Shown piece after piece: positions 12,251-25,800 of a DNA stretch of 64,000 nt. The translations under genes were made by a program, and so were the position numbers. This DNA comes from Motacilla alba alba (Eukaryota; Chordata; Aves; Passeriformes; Motacillidae): contig NC_052026.1 in assembly GCF_015832195.1 (NCBI RefSeq), positions 10,461,619 to 10,525,618 on the forward strand, read 5' to 3'. How positions within the stretch are numbered: position 1 is the first letter of the stretch; every line of letters starts with the position of its first letter. The notes beneath the pieces were generated by a model. It saw only the letters and a list, made by a program, of their open reading frames with translations, was not told the DNA's origin and made no database searches.

Positions 12251-15200
12251 TGATGGGCTTCTGCATAGACACTAATTATAGTTCTTTTTCAGTTTTGAGA
12301 GAGACTGGAGTGAAGCTGAGATCAGGCAGCTCACACCTACCCTGTTCCACATTATCAAAACATTTTTGAATCAGGAGTTCACTTTGTAATTTTCACAAAT
12401 AACAAAACTACTCCAACCTCGTTGACAAATCTGAGACATGATTTATGGTAGCATATGCAAACATTGCCCAGGACTGAAGGGGTCACTGGAATAGAAAGGA
12501 GACAAAATTAATATATTGTTAAATGTTGCTAATTATTAATCAAGTCACATCTGATGTCACTAAAATTTGTTCTTTATTTTGCCCAGTTAAACATTCTTGG
12601 GGGTAATTTACAACATAGCTTGCAGCAGTTTCCTCAATTTGAAAGCATAAATGAAGGCTTTCATTGTATATTGACATATTTTTCTTGTTAAGCAATGTTT
12701 AAAGTACTGATACAAGGTGCTGTAATAGTGGGTTAGACTGCAAGTGCAAGTTTGGTACATTGTAGTCAATAATGCATTAGTGTGGGAAAATGAATGAAAG
12801 AGGAGAATTGATGTGTTTGGAGTTTTTTAACATGGGTGGAGAAGAAGGGAAAAAAAGTCTTCAAGTATCCACAGGTAAATATAGACCTATTTTCCTAGTT
12901 AATGCAATTTTAGGGTATGTGTTAGTGGTATGAACACAGTATATGTGTGGACCTCTAGTTTCATGATCATTTCAACACATATTCTTTCTCTCATGCTAAG
13001 CTTCTGGTTACTTGTGACTTTGGGGAGAGCAGGTACATGGTGGTGTGCTGGGAATCCTACTGTGCATTATCCTCTGTGCAGACAGTGGCTGGAGCTGAAG
13101 CTTGTTCTTGTGCAGCAGGTACAGAGAACTGTCTGCCCATCACATTCTCTTGAAGCTTAACACAGAGCTAAAAACAGTCCCTAACAATGGGATGACAGCT
13201 CTTCTGTCTATGTACAGTTTCTCTTTTAATAATTTGAAATCTTGAAATACATTAGGTAAAAGAAACTAAAAAGTACTAGTTCTAAAATAGATATTCAGGC
13301 CTAAGCCTCAAAAACCAAAAATGTGCAGGCTTAACGTTTTATATAGCAGAAATGAGTGTCCAAACGCCTTTGCTTTTCCTGTTGGAGGAATTTAGTACAA
13401 TGTCAAGGTAACTTGCATAGCTGATATTTTGGTAGCAGTGTCATTTAGTGATGAGTTCAGAGGACTGTGGTATAAATATTTGTGTTCACTTGATGCTAAA
13501 TAAGCAATCAGAATGCTAGATCTTTGCAGCCCTGCTTTATTTGCTTTCCTGGAGCAATCTGTGAGCTCCAAAGGTTCACTAACTTCCAGAGTACCTGCAC
13601 AGTTGCTTTCTAGAGTCCTGGTGCAAACAGTTCTTGGAAACTGCATTGGAGTAAGGCTGCCAGCAGCACTGAGGAGCATTGGCAGGTGAACTGAGTCGCA
13701 GTCCAATGCTCACCTGACCTGTATTGAATCTATGGCAGACAGTGAGGACAGTAACTCCTCTCAGTAATGATCACAGAGATACTTTTCTGGTTAACTTCAG
13801 CATGAGTGGAATGCCTTCAGTATCTGCTACTTGTCAGGGAGAATGTTCCTGTGTCATCTTGTAAAGCAGCACTGACAAGTGAAAAACCACAAAGTGATAC
13901 TCAAGTGAAAGGAAAAATGAACCTCTAATTTTAACATCTTGGGTGTCTTTTTAGCATAACCTGCCAAATTAAAAAAGAAAAAAATACCATTTTATGCCTT
14001 TTATTTTAAAAAGAATTTTCATATTTTTGCTAGTCACTGCTGTGCTAAAAGCCAAAGTGAATATTATTTTTACTCACTGCTCAGAAAATACCATAGGCCT
14101 GTTTCTGTGGAGTGATGAGAATTACATTGACTTTGCCACCACAGGATTCCTTCTAATATCCTGTCAACATTCTCATGCCCTGCATTTACTGCTGTGCTCA
14201 AATCCCATCTCTCCATAACATTTAAAAGGAATAATGAAAGAACATCTTTGCCAATACCAAACTACTCCATTGTTTCATTTGTGCATTGAACTGCTGTTGA
14301 TTACTTTGCGTGTTCCCTCTACCTGGAATACTACCTGGGTGAGAATTTTTCCTGTTCAAATTTAGATGAAGAAAGCTTTTTGATGATCAATGAAGTACTG
14401 TGTATGTAAAGTGGTTAATTAAATTTCTTTCCTTCCTCCCTCAAATTCTGCAAGTTAAAAAGCCCATTCTGAGGTTCTCTACTCACTCAAAACCCTAGTG
14501 CCTTGGCAGCCACCTTTGACTTCATTTTCTTCTTGATAAAATCTATCATGACACGCAAGAGTGCCTTGCTCATATGAGATGAATGATGGTCCTTCATGCT
14601 TACTACAATAACATGAGATTAACATAGATCAGAGATTTCCTAGAGTTATTAAGAGTAGACAGTCTCCACATGCTTAATATATCTGGACTTTTTTCTCTTT
14701 TGCTAGTTAACATATCAAACTAATAAATAGCAATAAGTCATTCTGCTTTTTTTCTTTAGAGTGCTAATAAATGTATATGAGTTGACAGTTTTATAATGGT
14801 GAAGAGATAAAAAATATTCTCGGTAAAAAGATGCTCTGTGTGAATACTTGTATGCATTTCTGTTCACATGGTCATATATCTAACACCTGTGTGATCCCTC
14901 AGGCAATTCAGTCACTCATTTTTCCTGCCAATTTGCTTGCTTCATTTTGATCTATGTTTGCTATCATTTGTCAACTGACACCTTTAGCATGTTTTCACAT
15001 CAGTTGTTTTGAGAACATGAATGCTGATAATTACATCAGTGCTGCCCCATTGCAGAAGTATAGACTAGACAGTCACCTGGGACTGTTTTTTTATAAGTTA
15101 TTTAACAGTTATTAATTTCTGATTTTCATGTGTTGCAAAATTGCTGGTTGCTTATCCATTGCAGGTTTGTAGTAGTAACTACAACTCCTCCATTAAGTGC

Positions 15201-16585
15201 AGGTAAACAGTGGCTTCAGTATTGGAGCTTTTGGTTGGGTCTTTTCCCCACATGTACGTCTCCTGCCTCCCCTCAGATAGATGTCAAAGACCTAAAGAAT
15301 AGTCTCAGGTTTCCAGTGCCTCAGTTTTTCTCAAATTCCATAGGTTAAAGCAGAATTCCCCAGAGTTTGTGCATGCACATTACCACCATCTCTGCATTCC
15401 TAAATTTCCATCAAAGACCAGTCCGTTTTCATTACTTACTTCGATTCCCTAAGGCCTTCATGCAAATATTATTAGTAGGTGTCACGTATTCCTTGTAATT
15501 TCTAGTTTTTTCTCATTACCATGGTAGTTCCATCATGCAGTTCCAGGTGCTGGTTGTTCTTCCTTTCTGTGAGAGCCATCTTCTCTCCAGCTAGCATTCA
15601 ATTTAAAAAATGAGTGTAGGTGAGATCTAGACCGAAACTGTGGTTCCCATTCATATATGGCTTTGCACAAACACGATATTCCAGAAGACTCTTTGCCAAA
15701 GTTAATTTTCATTTTAGTCAACTGATTCATATGGTTTTCTTCCTTAAACCTCATGCCTTGAAAATGGAAGTGTTCAGTGCAAGGAGTAACTTGTCTTTCT
15801 CTGTGTATGGGACTAAACATTTCACCTAACTGTTGTCTTTTTATTTAGACAAAGATCTAAAACCATCATGAAATAAACCAGAAACTCATTGAAAAAGAAT
15901 TACATCACTGTAACAGAAACACATTTTGTATCTAAGCAGTAGGTGAAGCTCCTTAACACAAGTTTTAAATAAAACAAGAATTGTTCCAGTAGTGTTAAAC
16001 AGTGCTACTGCTTTAAAAGAGACTTACCCCAAAGGGCTTATTACCACAATTTTCCAAGTCTTTAATTTATTATGTGCTCGGTGTTTTACTGCCTTTCCCA
16101 GATTTTAGTTATCTCAGCCCCACTCTTGAGTGCTGAAAGGTCAAGAGGTGCGCTGCAAAGGCTGTGAGTGGAAAGGCACATCAATGCTAAAATGTTTAGA
16201 CTATTTGAAATCGAGGAATACAATATAAAGCTCTTTACTTCTGAAGTACTTGTGCATATTTTGAAACCCAGCATAAACCCTCTTTAATGCATAATTAGCA
16301 TTTACCTTTGTATCTGTGCATTTCTTCACAAGTGTCTAGATCAGGATTTACTGGGAATTCCGTATAGGTGCATCAGATTTTCAGACTGAAATCTGTATGT
16401 GTGAGTTGTGGGTTATGGTTTTAAATTTCTTGTTATTTGGGTTTTTTAACTGAAATTTTGGCTTTTTAGTGTGTCTTCCTCAAGGAAGCAAAGTGATAAG
16501 GTGTGCACAGCAACACAAATGCTGTCTGCAAACATCTTGATGTTCATGTGTATAGGGGCTACATAATTTCATTGTTTAAAAATAC

Positions 16586-16619
16586 AATTAAATAAATATA
16601 TAAATATATAAATAAATTT
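16586..16619. repeat. AT-rich low-complexity repeat
   Basis: Imperfect repetition of AAATA/TATA units made only of A and T. Confidence 0.75.
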
Positions 16620-17916
16620 ATGTAGCACCTTTTATCCCCAAGGATTCCAAAGTATTTTAGAAAACACTTAGCATATGTTAAATCACCTAGCATACAACTA
16701 GAGTATTGGCAACTGTGGTACAGAGAACAGTAAAAGAAGGAAAATAATTTATAAAACTATAGATACAAAAGGTGATAAGCATCCAGGTCAAATGGCACTA
16801 AAGTCTTTCCATTGATTTTGATGGGCGTACTCAAAAAAAATTCAGGATACGTCACCATTTTATATGGTGGATTGAAAAAGAAAAGCATTTTTCACTTTTC
16901 TCCCCCCAAAGATCTGTAGTTTTACAGGATCATTAGTGTATTGCTTATGATTTCAGATCCTAAGGACATTTTAAAATCATCTCAGTTTATCTTCAGTTGT
17001 GTGTACCTAAATTTGCCCTGTCTGGGTCCTGCATCTGGGGAAGGGACGGAGGTGCAGCAGGGAGGGATGGCATGATCACTCCAAGGTAACACCAGTGGTG
17101 TTAACTCTGTTCTAGAAAAAAGTATCCTTTATCAAGAAAAAATGGTCTTGGTGAAGGCCTCTGATAATCTCTAATGCATTATCATTAAAAATATATTTCA
17201 CTTAATTTGTTGTAATAACCACTTCTTGGAAGAGAGATGAAAAATACTCTTCTGAAAGTCCACTGGATTTAGCTTAGCTTTGAGAAACTGGGCATCCAGT
17301 AGCAGTAGCCAGCCCAGGCATGCTTTTAACTCCTGGGAAACATCTGTGTGAAAGAGGTTTTTAATTTCTGGTGTAATGGTTTTAGTTAAGAAACCTCATT
17401 TTTTTGGCAGTTGCATGAATGATTTTAATTTTTATAATTAAAATACTTTGATTAATTTGTTTCATTTCAGTGAAAATGTCAACAACATTGATTATATTTA
17501 GATATTTTTCAGTATAAATTAAGTTACAAATATTTTTGTAAATGAATTCATCTGTTGTTTAGAGAACATACAAGTGTAAAAGAAAGCAGATTTGTTAAGT
17601 AAGATTTGTTCCTTACCCGATTGACCATTCTGCTAATATTCACCATCCCTTTGTAGCACAAGTTGCAACGTATTTAATACCTTAAGTCTGAAAACTGTGT
17701 TGGCATTCTTACAGGGCCCTTTTAAATTTGTCTGTGGCTTGGGAATGTTTACACACCCAACATGTCTTCCTCAAAATATCCCTCTAAAGAAAAGTTGTTT
17801 TAAATCATGATTAGTCTTTATCTAAGACTAATGTTTAGCAGAGTGGGATGGAAGTGGAATAATTATTTAATGTCATTATATATAATATAAACCCAACTAG
17901 GAAAGTAAAGATGTGA

Positions 17917-17930
17917 TTTTTTTTTTTTTT
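17917..17930. repeat. Poly(T) run, 14 bp
   Basis: An uninterrupted T14 run. Simple repeat. Confidence 0.85.
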
Positions 17931-18179
17931 ACTAAATTATTCTCCTATCAAAGGCAAAGGGCAGGTGGGAATAAGGCAGTCATTGCTTTGGGAAATAATT
18001 TAAGAAATATCCATGATTATGCTGTATCTGTTTCATTGATTTCATGCAAACTAATGGCTTCTGCATGTTTTTAGAGAAGCTGGTTGGGTGTCATAAGAAA
18101 TTATTATGCTTTGGAAGATGTCCAAAACTTTGATAATGCCCTTTTATTTTAATACTAGTTATTAAATATTCAGTAGTTA

Positions 18180-18480
18180 AAATAGGTGACAGCTGAGTGT
18201 TGATTAGGGTAGGATAAATCAGAGCAAATATTAATATAGCTTGCTTGTGTTCTGCATGGGCAAATTTTCAAGTCAATGATAAAATATTGTTAATCAGTGG
18301 ATTGATTTGACCATAAAGCAGTTGTATATTGATGCAATCAAAGCATTAAATTTGAACATTGTCATCTCTGTGTGTCTGAGATCTGAAAGCCACATTGCAC
18401 ATCCTGAATTCCCCAGTATTGATGGTAATCAGAGAAGAGGACTTTTAATGGAGATATCCACCCTCTACAGAATGGAGAGG
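18180..18480. promoter_or_regulatory. Candidate conserved non-coding element
   Basis: This stretch holds repeated GATT/AATC and TAAT-type cores, for example TTAATCAGTGGATTGATTTG near 18290-18309, with no simple repeats. The pattern fits a developmental enhancer. It is inferred from sequence texture only. Confidence 0.22.
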
Positions 18481-21400
18481 GTAAAAGTTCTCTAATGAAT
18501 ATGATGCAAGATGATCAAAGCAGATCATCAAAGTAGCAGGAGCTACTGTACCAGTCATATCTGCACTAATGGCCCTTGCTGTCTGCCTGTCACTGAACGG
18601 GAGAGAGAGGGAGGGGAAAAGTAGTTCAGAGGACAAAGTAGCATGATGGGGAGATTATTTTCACAGACACATTCATGATATTTGAGTCCCTGGATCTGAA
18701 ATGGTAAGTCAGTGTGTTAAGCATTAATTTTAGATGTATTACTATTACTGAGCTGGAAGCTGTAGTTCTGGAGACTCTGAGGTCCAGGTTTAATTCTCCA
18801 GGAAGTACTGTTTGGATATTTGTATTGGCAAGAGCCATACACTGATTCAGAAGCAAAAGCTTTGTCAATTGTAAACAGCTGATCTTTTTCCTCTTAGAAG
18901 TGGGTTTTCATCAGGTGGTCTCTCATGACAAAGGAGTTGTACTGAGATTGGAGAATTTACTCTTTATTTCAAAATAAAAGGACATTTGAGTCTAGGCGCG
19001 AGGGAAAATGTCTGCTCTTTGCCTCTTTAGCACCTCTCAAATCCATTGGAATATTTTTATTAATTCTCTGAAGACTGAAAAGGCTTTGAATTGTCAGTGG
19101 CACAGGTAGTCACATAGGGAAATGTGAGAGAATCTGGAACGTTTTTTTGTTTTGACTGGCACTTGCAAGACACCAGCTAAGTGAAATGCAGTATGTAATA
19201 CAGTAGGTCGCTGTGAACAATTTCCTCCTCCTTTTTTTGTGTTCATATTTTATTTACTATAGCTTGCTCTCAGTGCTCCAAATGATCTTAAAATAAATCT
19301 GATCCTATTTGATAAGACCAACAGTTTCTTCCCATCTTCTCTCTCCAAATCCAATCAAATTCCTTATCAGCCTAAAAATAATCAGAGCAAGTCTCTTGAG
19401 AATTCTCCACAGCCATTACCTGACTTTGCCCAGAATATTTCCTCATCTCTTAGGGAGAAGGGAGTGCCAAAAAAATGCCAATAGTCTGGCTTCAAAGAAA
19501 GAGATCTCACTCACTGACTGGTATTGGTTCTCTTGGGGGCTTCTTCTGTGAGCAGCTGCAGCAGTTTGCTGCTGTGGTCATATTAAAAAGAGAGGAAGGG
19601 CATCTAGACAGGTAATTTCCCAAACATTTTGGTAATACACAGGAAAAAACACATTTTAAAAGGTGCTTAAAAACCAGCAGTAAATAGAAATTTCCATTGC
19701 AAAGCTTTGCAGTGTTTAGGGAACCACCACTTAGGCAAATTGCACACTGGTTATATTTTCCAAATGGACTGATTATAGATGAAAAACATTGTGGAATTGT
19801 CATTATGTGTTTTCTAGTGTAAATGAAGTGATCATTCAGCAGAAAACAAAACCAAGCAAAAGCAGGTGGTGTGGTGTCCATTGCTAGGGAGCAATTCTGA
19901 AACGTGGCACAGCAGCTTCAATAAGCAGAAAAGTTGTGTGGTGTCTTAACCCAGCAATGCTGTATTGCATGGTTAAACATCCCAAATGAAGTCAGAGCAA
20001 TTAAAGAATGAAAAACTGTGTTTTAACTGTATTTTTTTCAAAATCTATGCACATTATAATAACATATAGAACTTCATCTCTCATTGGGGTAATAATGAGT
20101 AGTGATGAACAGATGCCCAAGTGTCTGAAATGAAATTAAATGATTGGTCCTCTCTGTAGTCACAACCATAAAGGAAAGAGAGACTTACTTAAGGCCATCT
20201 AGTGAGTTCCTGGGCATGCCAAGGAGAAGCATCACTCTCCTGGGAGTCTCAGTCCAGAGCTCTGTCTGCTGGTGCTCACTGCCTACCTTGTATGGGGAGA
20301 TGCTCCATCCTCCTCCAGGTCAGCTCTTTGATTCATGAGCTCTGACCATATTTGGGTGGTGCTGTACATGTAGGATGTGAATTCTTGCATTTTTACCTCG
20401 ATAAAATGTAACTCAATGAAAGAGATGAACTGAGTGGGAAAGCTGCCATTTTACTCGTGAAAGCTTGTTTCCTCTTTTGGGCTCAGCAAGAACAACAGCA
20501 AGGGCCAAGTCATTTGATCACAATTATGTGTAGTAATTTCTCTGAAGCTATTTTCTCATTGTGCTTCAAAAAAAAAACCGCAATAGAACGGGGGTGAAGG
20601 GGACAATTTACAGCTGTTTTTAGTAATTCATTTTGGCATTGATACGTGACAGAAAATCTCCAGTTGAGCTCAGAGGTTGAAAGCTATTTCATAGCAAAAG
20701 GAAGCAACTTGTTTGCACTGGTTTCTTAATACAGAATGCTTAAAGCAGCGGAAACTCCATTAGTCAAACTGCATGAAATAAATACAAATATATGGAGTGG
20801 ATTTGGGAAATGCAGTTTGGGAATGAGTCTATATGAGAACAGAAATGAAACCTGTAGTATTTGGGTGGAGATTGTTCCTTAGGCTGCAAACTGCCTCCAG
20901 GTCCATACTCCTCTCTCATCTGCAAGTACAAAGGAGTCTGTGCACAGGAGAGGAGAGAATTGTGGCCCTTTATGGTGAGTGAATTGAGAGCTTGAGTACA
21001 CATAAGCACTGTTCTATTAGCACAGCCCAAGACCAAAGGTATTGCAAATTAATTGAGCAAAAGAATTTGTGTACAGTAGGCATGTCTGTTCTTACATGAA
21101 TCAAAAGGAGAAATTGGGCAGAGTTCCTTTTAGGAAGAAAAGAAAAACATATGTTAGTTATTGTATTGAGAGGATGTTTTTATGAGAAAAGGGGATGCTG
21201 CTTCATTAATAACTGACATGTCACACCAATTCTGGTAGGTCTGATAGATTAAACATGAACCTCTCATTATTCAAGCAGCTGAAATGTATTGGCTGCTTTA
21301 CCCACCTAATATTTATTCCTTGCACAGTATAACTACAAAATTGACATCTTCTTTTAAAATTATTTGGCTGTAATAAATATAAAACTTTCACTGCTGATGT

Positions 21401-21829
21401 AAAGCATTGCTAGCTGGCATCATTTCCTATCCCTTTTTAATTATTCTTGACACTGTGGAGAAACATCTAATATAAATCTGTAATGTGCTCTGATGACAAA
21501 CTACACGGTTGGAAGACCATGTAATCTCTCCACAATTAATTAAAGTGCACAGAGCTGCTTTTTTTTTCCTTTTTTTTTTTCCCCTTATTTTCCACCCCCC
21601 CAGCAACCAGATGCCACTGACTGGCTCAAATAACGTTGCTGTCAACTGTAAAAAATTAAGATCCAAACCCTAAGAAAAGTACTTAAGTAAAGAAACCAGA
21701 TGCCAGGTTACTTTTTTGATATTATGGTATACATCTTGGTGGAAGGCACTATTGTTCAACATCTGTAGCTTTACATACTTAATTACTGACATAGCAAATC
21801 TGTTGGCAGTTTATTTCCACAAGTATCTG
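18481..21829. other. AT-rich non-coding stretch, no gene recognised
   Basis: No coding character and no transposon recognised. It ends with a pyrimidine-rich tract at 21558-21601. Confidence 0.6.
21558..21601. repeat. Polypyrimidine tract
   Basis: T runs of about 10 and 11 separated by CC, then a C-rich end; almost uninterrupted C/T on the plus strand. It resembles a splice-acceptor tract, and CAG follows, but no downstream exon with coding or splice-donor character is evident. Confidence 0.7.
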
Positions 21830-22180
21830 TCACTTCAGCAAATCCTTTATTGAAAACTGAACGATGCCAATCAGTGTGAATAGTTCACCAGCACGCCTGG
21901 AGCAATGAAATTAAGGAGGATTTGGCTGCTGTTTGTTCAATGGGCATAGCCTTTTTGTTTTTGAATGGGTGTGAATCTGCTTCAGAAGTGCTTCAGCTCT
22001 GTGCTAGAAGCACTTAGTAGTCCTGAAAGACTTGTGGACACATGGAGTCGATCAAATGCAAATTAATAACAATTTTTAAGCCACATAATAATGTTCTTGT
22101 AACATTTATTGACTGTCATAATATTGTGGATGGTAGACAGGTTAATAAAGTGTTTATTAAATATTATTGTAGCACCATGT
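21830..22180. promoter_or_regulatory. Candidate enhancer with POU/homeodomain/SOX composite site
   Basis: A perfect octamer ATGCAAAT lies at 22056-22063. It overlaps by one base a TTAAT homeodomain core, and a SOX-type AACAAT follows at 22068-22073, so three developmental factor classes have adjoining sites within 18 bp. The surrounding sequence keeps CpGs (GAACGATG, CACGCC, GTCGAT) in AT-rich DNA. POU-SOX adjacency is a known arrangement in neural and stem-cell enhancers. Activity here is inferred. Confidence 0.35.
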
Positions 22181-22619
22181 GACTTTTGGTGGTGAAGTCT
22201 ATAGCCACAGGAAACTGCAGGTGCAGGTTAATTTGCAAGATAGCAGCAAAAGTTCAGAACTATTAATTAACATTACAAGAAAGAATTTCATAAACACAGT
22301 AATTTTTTGTTGACATAACAGTATGAAAAAAATCACCTCAAGTTTATTATTTAATATGGCTTTTTTATAGAAATGTTTGAAATGCATTCATGTGCTTTCT
22401 GCTGTTTCTGTTACAATAGAATAAAAAGGATGATATGCTGGTGTCTGGTTTTGCTACTCACCTGGCAGGTGTATTTTGATCAACAAAGTAGAATGTTTTG
22501 GGGTCACAGTTACTCGGAAAAACTCCCCTATGCTTCATTGCTTTTCAGTTAGGGTTGTATTATTATTAAAAAGCTTTTCAAGCATCACAGAATAAATGGT
22601 TGTGGTTGTCAGTGGGACC
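22181..22619. other. Non-coding stretch between candidate regulatory patches
   Basis: AT-rich sequence without gene-like content. The last 35 bp (from 22585) begin like the reverse complement of a CR1 3' end, but the similarity stops after about 40 bp. Confidence 0.5.
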
Positions 22620-22800
22620 TTTCGTGGGTGGAATGTGCAGCTGTTGTGGCAAACAGGGACTTTCCCATCTCCAGCCCCGCTGCCCCGAGCTCGCAGCTCG
22701 TGCTTGGTGCACCTTGGGACCGACTGTAGGGCAGAGGTCCCAACACCTGCAGCTCCATTGCTATGGAGCCCTGTGACCCCGCTATCTCAGCTGAAGTGCT
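22620..22800. promoter_or_regulatory. Small CpG-rich patch
   Basis: Seven CpG dinucleotides fall in about 180 bp, against a background where CpG is rare. The patch includes an inverted repeat CGAGCT-CGC-AGCTCG at 22686-22700. Such patches can be minor promoters, enhancers or unmethylated islets. No TATA box, splice donor or reading frame supports a specific transcript. Confidence 0.3.
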
Positions 22801-25800
22801 GAAGGCTTCAGGTGCAGAAGACCTTTAGTTTTGCCCTGTTTTGGGGAGGTTTCTCTTTATGGAAGAGTGTCACTGTTCTCTTAACTTGCAACTCTGCTTT
22901 TGATTCACGTGTCACTTCAGGCCACCATTCACTCGCTCTTCACAGGAGATATAAACCAGTAGGATTACAGTCCATTTCGTTACTGTGTGGTATTTTTTTG
23001 AAAGAAAAACACTGTGGTGTATTTTTTTTAAAGAAATTGCTGCTATTGCTAGAGACAGAGGGTTGTTTTTGTTGGTTTTTTTTTTTTGCTACAAGACAGT
23101 TGGCACAGCTAGAACCTAAGCTACACTTCATGTTAATGTTTCTCTTGGAGAGGAAACTCCTGTTTAGTGAGCTGTACTGACTCATCAACTTTCTGATTCA
23201 GCTTACAGTGCTTCCACTGAAAAGTTTTTTTAAAAATAGAGCAATCAAAACTACAGAGAAGTTCCTATATGGGGAATATGGATGCAATGTGCTGGTGTCA
23301 ATCCATATGAAACTGATACAAACAATAAACTTTTCTGTGATGGTTATTTTTGCTGCGTTTTTAAAAATTCTTTGTGTTCTGTCAGGAGGTTTAGTGTATT
23401 CTCAATAATAAACATATTTTTGAATCATCTTATTTGGATTTATTTACACCACAATCATGTTATTTATACTTATAGTGGAGGAATTTGAAACTGTGTTACA
23501 AACTATGGCTCAAATGTCACTATCAAGTACCTCCAAGAAATCCCATTAGTTTCACCCATTTTAGTTGGCTGTAACTGAGAGCATGTAGAGATCCAGATAA
23601 ATGTGTTCACATGCAAGACAGTCCTTGCAACCATTTGAGGACTGGACACAGCACCCAGAGTGCAGAGCAGACAGGGGGGACTTCTCCCTGCCGAAATTAG
23701 GATAGACCATAAAACTTGTGCATTAAAAACATTCCAGTTTGGGTAAAATCAACATTCCAAGGGCACAGTAATTGCCAGGGGATTTTAGTGACCACAAATG
23801 GTTAGGAACTTGGTTTTACATCTCATCTGACCAATGGTTTATGACGCGCTGTGGTTTTTGCTTTTCTGTAACAACATGTTTCTTGGATCGTTTAAAGAAT
23901 TTGGCTTGCAACACCTCTGAGGCATGGGTTAGCTTGCAGTAATGCATACTTTGATGTGTCTTATTGTTAAATTATATAGTGAGTACAATATTTCATTTTA
24001 TTTAATACAAATCATTTTTATTTACTTAAAAGGAGCAAGCTGTCTTATTATATGTGTTTGGCTTAGAAACAAAGGAATTATATTCTTTTAAGAGGTGTTT
24101 TACGTTTTATGGTTACTGAGAGAATAAATGGCCTTTTAATAGGCATTTATATAAGTGGGATCCATGTCTCCACTCTATTATATATCTTCAAATAATTAAA
24201 AGTGCTATACAAATGCTATATGATAGCCTTCAAAAAAAAAAAAATAAGGAAAACCCATGTGGTTTATGATATCAGGAAAATAATCCTGTTTCTTGGGGAG
24301 GGGGGAGGCAGAAAGGTTTATTAGGGTAATTTAATTTCTACTGATGCTACAAACATGCATGGGATGGGGATGTGGGAGTTCAAATGTAGGGGCTGCCTGC
24401 ACTGCTCCCTATGGTGACCTGTTCTTCATTGAGACAGTCAATTGACACAGACGCCAGTGCATTTATTACTGAGTCTACTGTAAATGAGGCTTTCAGTCTT
24501 GCCAGGGATAGATGCTTTTCCTGTGTTCACCACTATCACACATCACGTTTCGAGGACGGGGGAAAGGGAACTTTTAAAACAATAATATCAAACAACTTGG
24601 GGAAAAATGTTAAATATTACCATATGAAGAACTGATTAAATTTGTATGGGATTCTTTCAGTAAAAATTGATATGTGATGAAACACAGTGCAGCTGGATAA
24701 CTTGTTTTGGCTAACGTTCCAGTGTTCTCTGATCTCTTTACCCAGCTCTATATAAAAAAGAAATCATATCAGCATCCTTGTTCCTGTTGTACAGGCTCTG
24801 ACATAAATGCCCCCTTTTGCTTTGCCCCATGCCATCTGGACTGTAAAAAGTCTAACATACATTTGCCAGCGAGGTAGTTTATCAACATATCTTCTTCGTA
24901 TTCATATCTACTCTTAAATATAATTTTTTTCAGTCTACTCATTGCAGTTTTCATGCATTTAATTTGTAAAAACTACTCTGCATTGCTACTCCAAATCCAT
25001 CAGTGCTGGAGAATGTAGGAGTAGATGCTGCTCATGTTTCCTTTTCAGTGTAGCCCAGAGAAAAGTTTGTTCTGGTAGCTGGGAACCAAAGATTAGGTCT
25101 CATATTCAGACATTGTCTTGTTCAGTCCCTCAGACTTCATGAGGTCTTATAGGCAGTCATTAATTACCACAGTCTTTCGGTACCTCCTCCTGTTTCATTG
25201 CAATGCAGTTTTTTACTTGTTTGTGCATATACTGACATTATATATGATTGTGGTGCTTTTTGTGTGTTGAAGAAATTCGGGAGCACTTCTTCCATGAGGA
25301 CAACATGTGCAAAAAGTCAGCTCATTTTTAAACAGGCATAAAAGCTCTGTAAAAGTAATAAACCTTTACTTGTCAATATCAGAGGTTATTTTAAAATTCA
25401 TATTCCTTACGAATATTCCTCAGCACTTGAAATGCGGGATGGTGAGTTTAGGCTAGTTTGCTTACTTTAAATTCCTTTACTCAGCCAAATGTCCTTATAT
25501 TGCAGGCTTTTTGGCTGGCACAAGAAGATCAGACTTCCTGCTCATTGATGTAAATAGAATTTTTCTTTTATTTTGGGAGTGGCAGGGGGTTGCTACAAAG
25601 TTTAATTTTCCATTTTGTTAACCAAGAACATATGCCAAGGGTCTTGGACTCTCTGAAGTACTGACTGACATAAAATGTAATGGCAATCCAGCATGGACTG
25701 GGGCTGAAAAATTTTGGATATTGTCCCACTAGATACTGGAAGACTGCAGATTTTTTTAACTGGGATAGATAGCATGGGTAATTTGCTCTTCACTTTGGCA

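Larger units (their letters stand above)
12251..18179. other. AT-rich non-coding stretch, no gene recognised
   Basis: Nothing with exon-like character. It contains an AT-rich simple repeat at 16586-16619 and a T14 run at 17917-17930. Scattered TAAT-rich patches, for example near 12520-12620 and 14270-14420, could be regulatory but do not stand out from the background. Confidence 0.55.

Noticed and set aside
21558..21610. Splice acceptor (polypyrimidine tract followed by CAG)
   Set aside because: No downstream exon with an open frame and donor site follows. Such tracts are common in bird non-coding DNA.
22585..22640. CR1-like 3' end on the minus strand
   Set aside because: The first 40 bp resemble a CR1 terminus (CACAGAATAAATGGTTG and a GGGACCT box), but the sequence after that does not follow any CR1 pattern I know.
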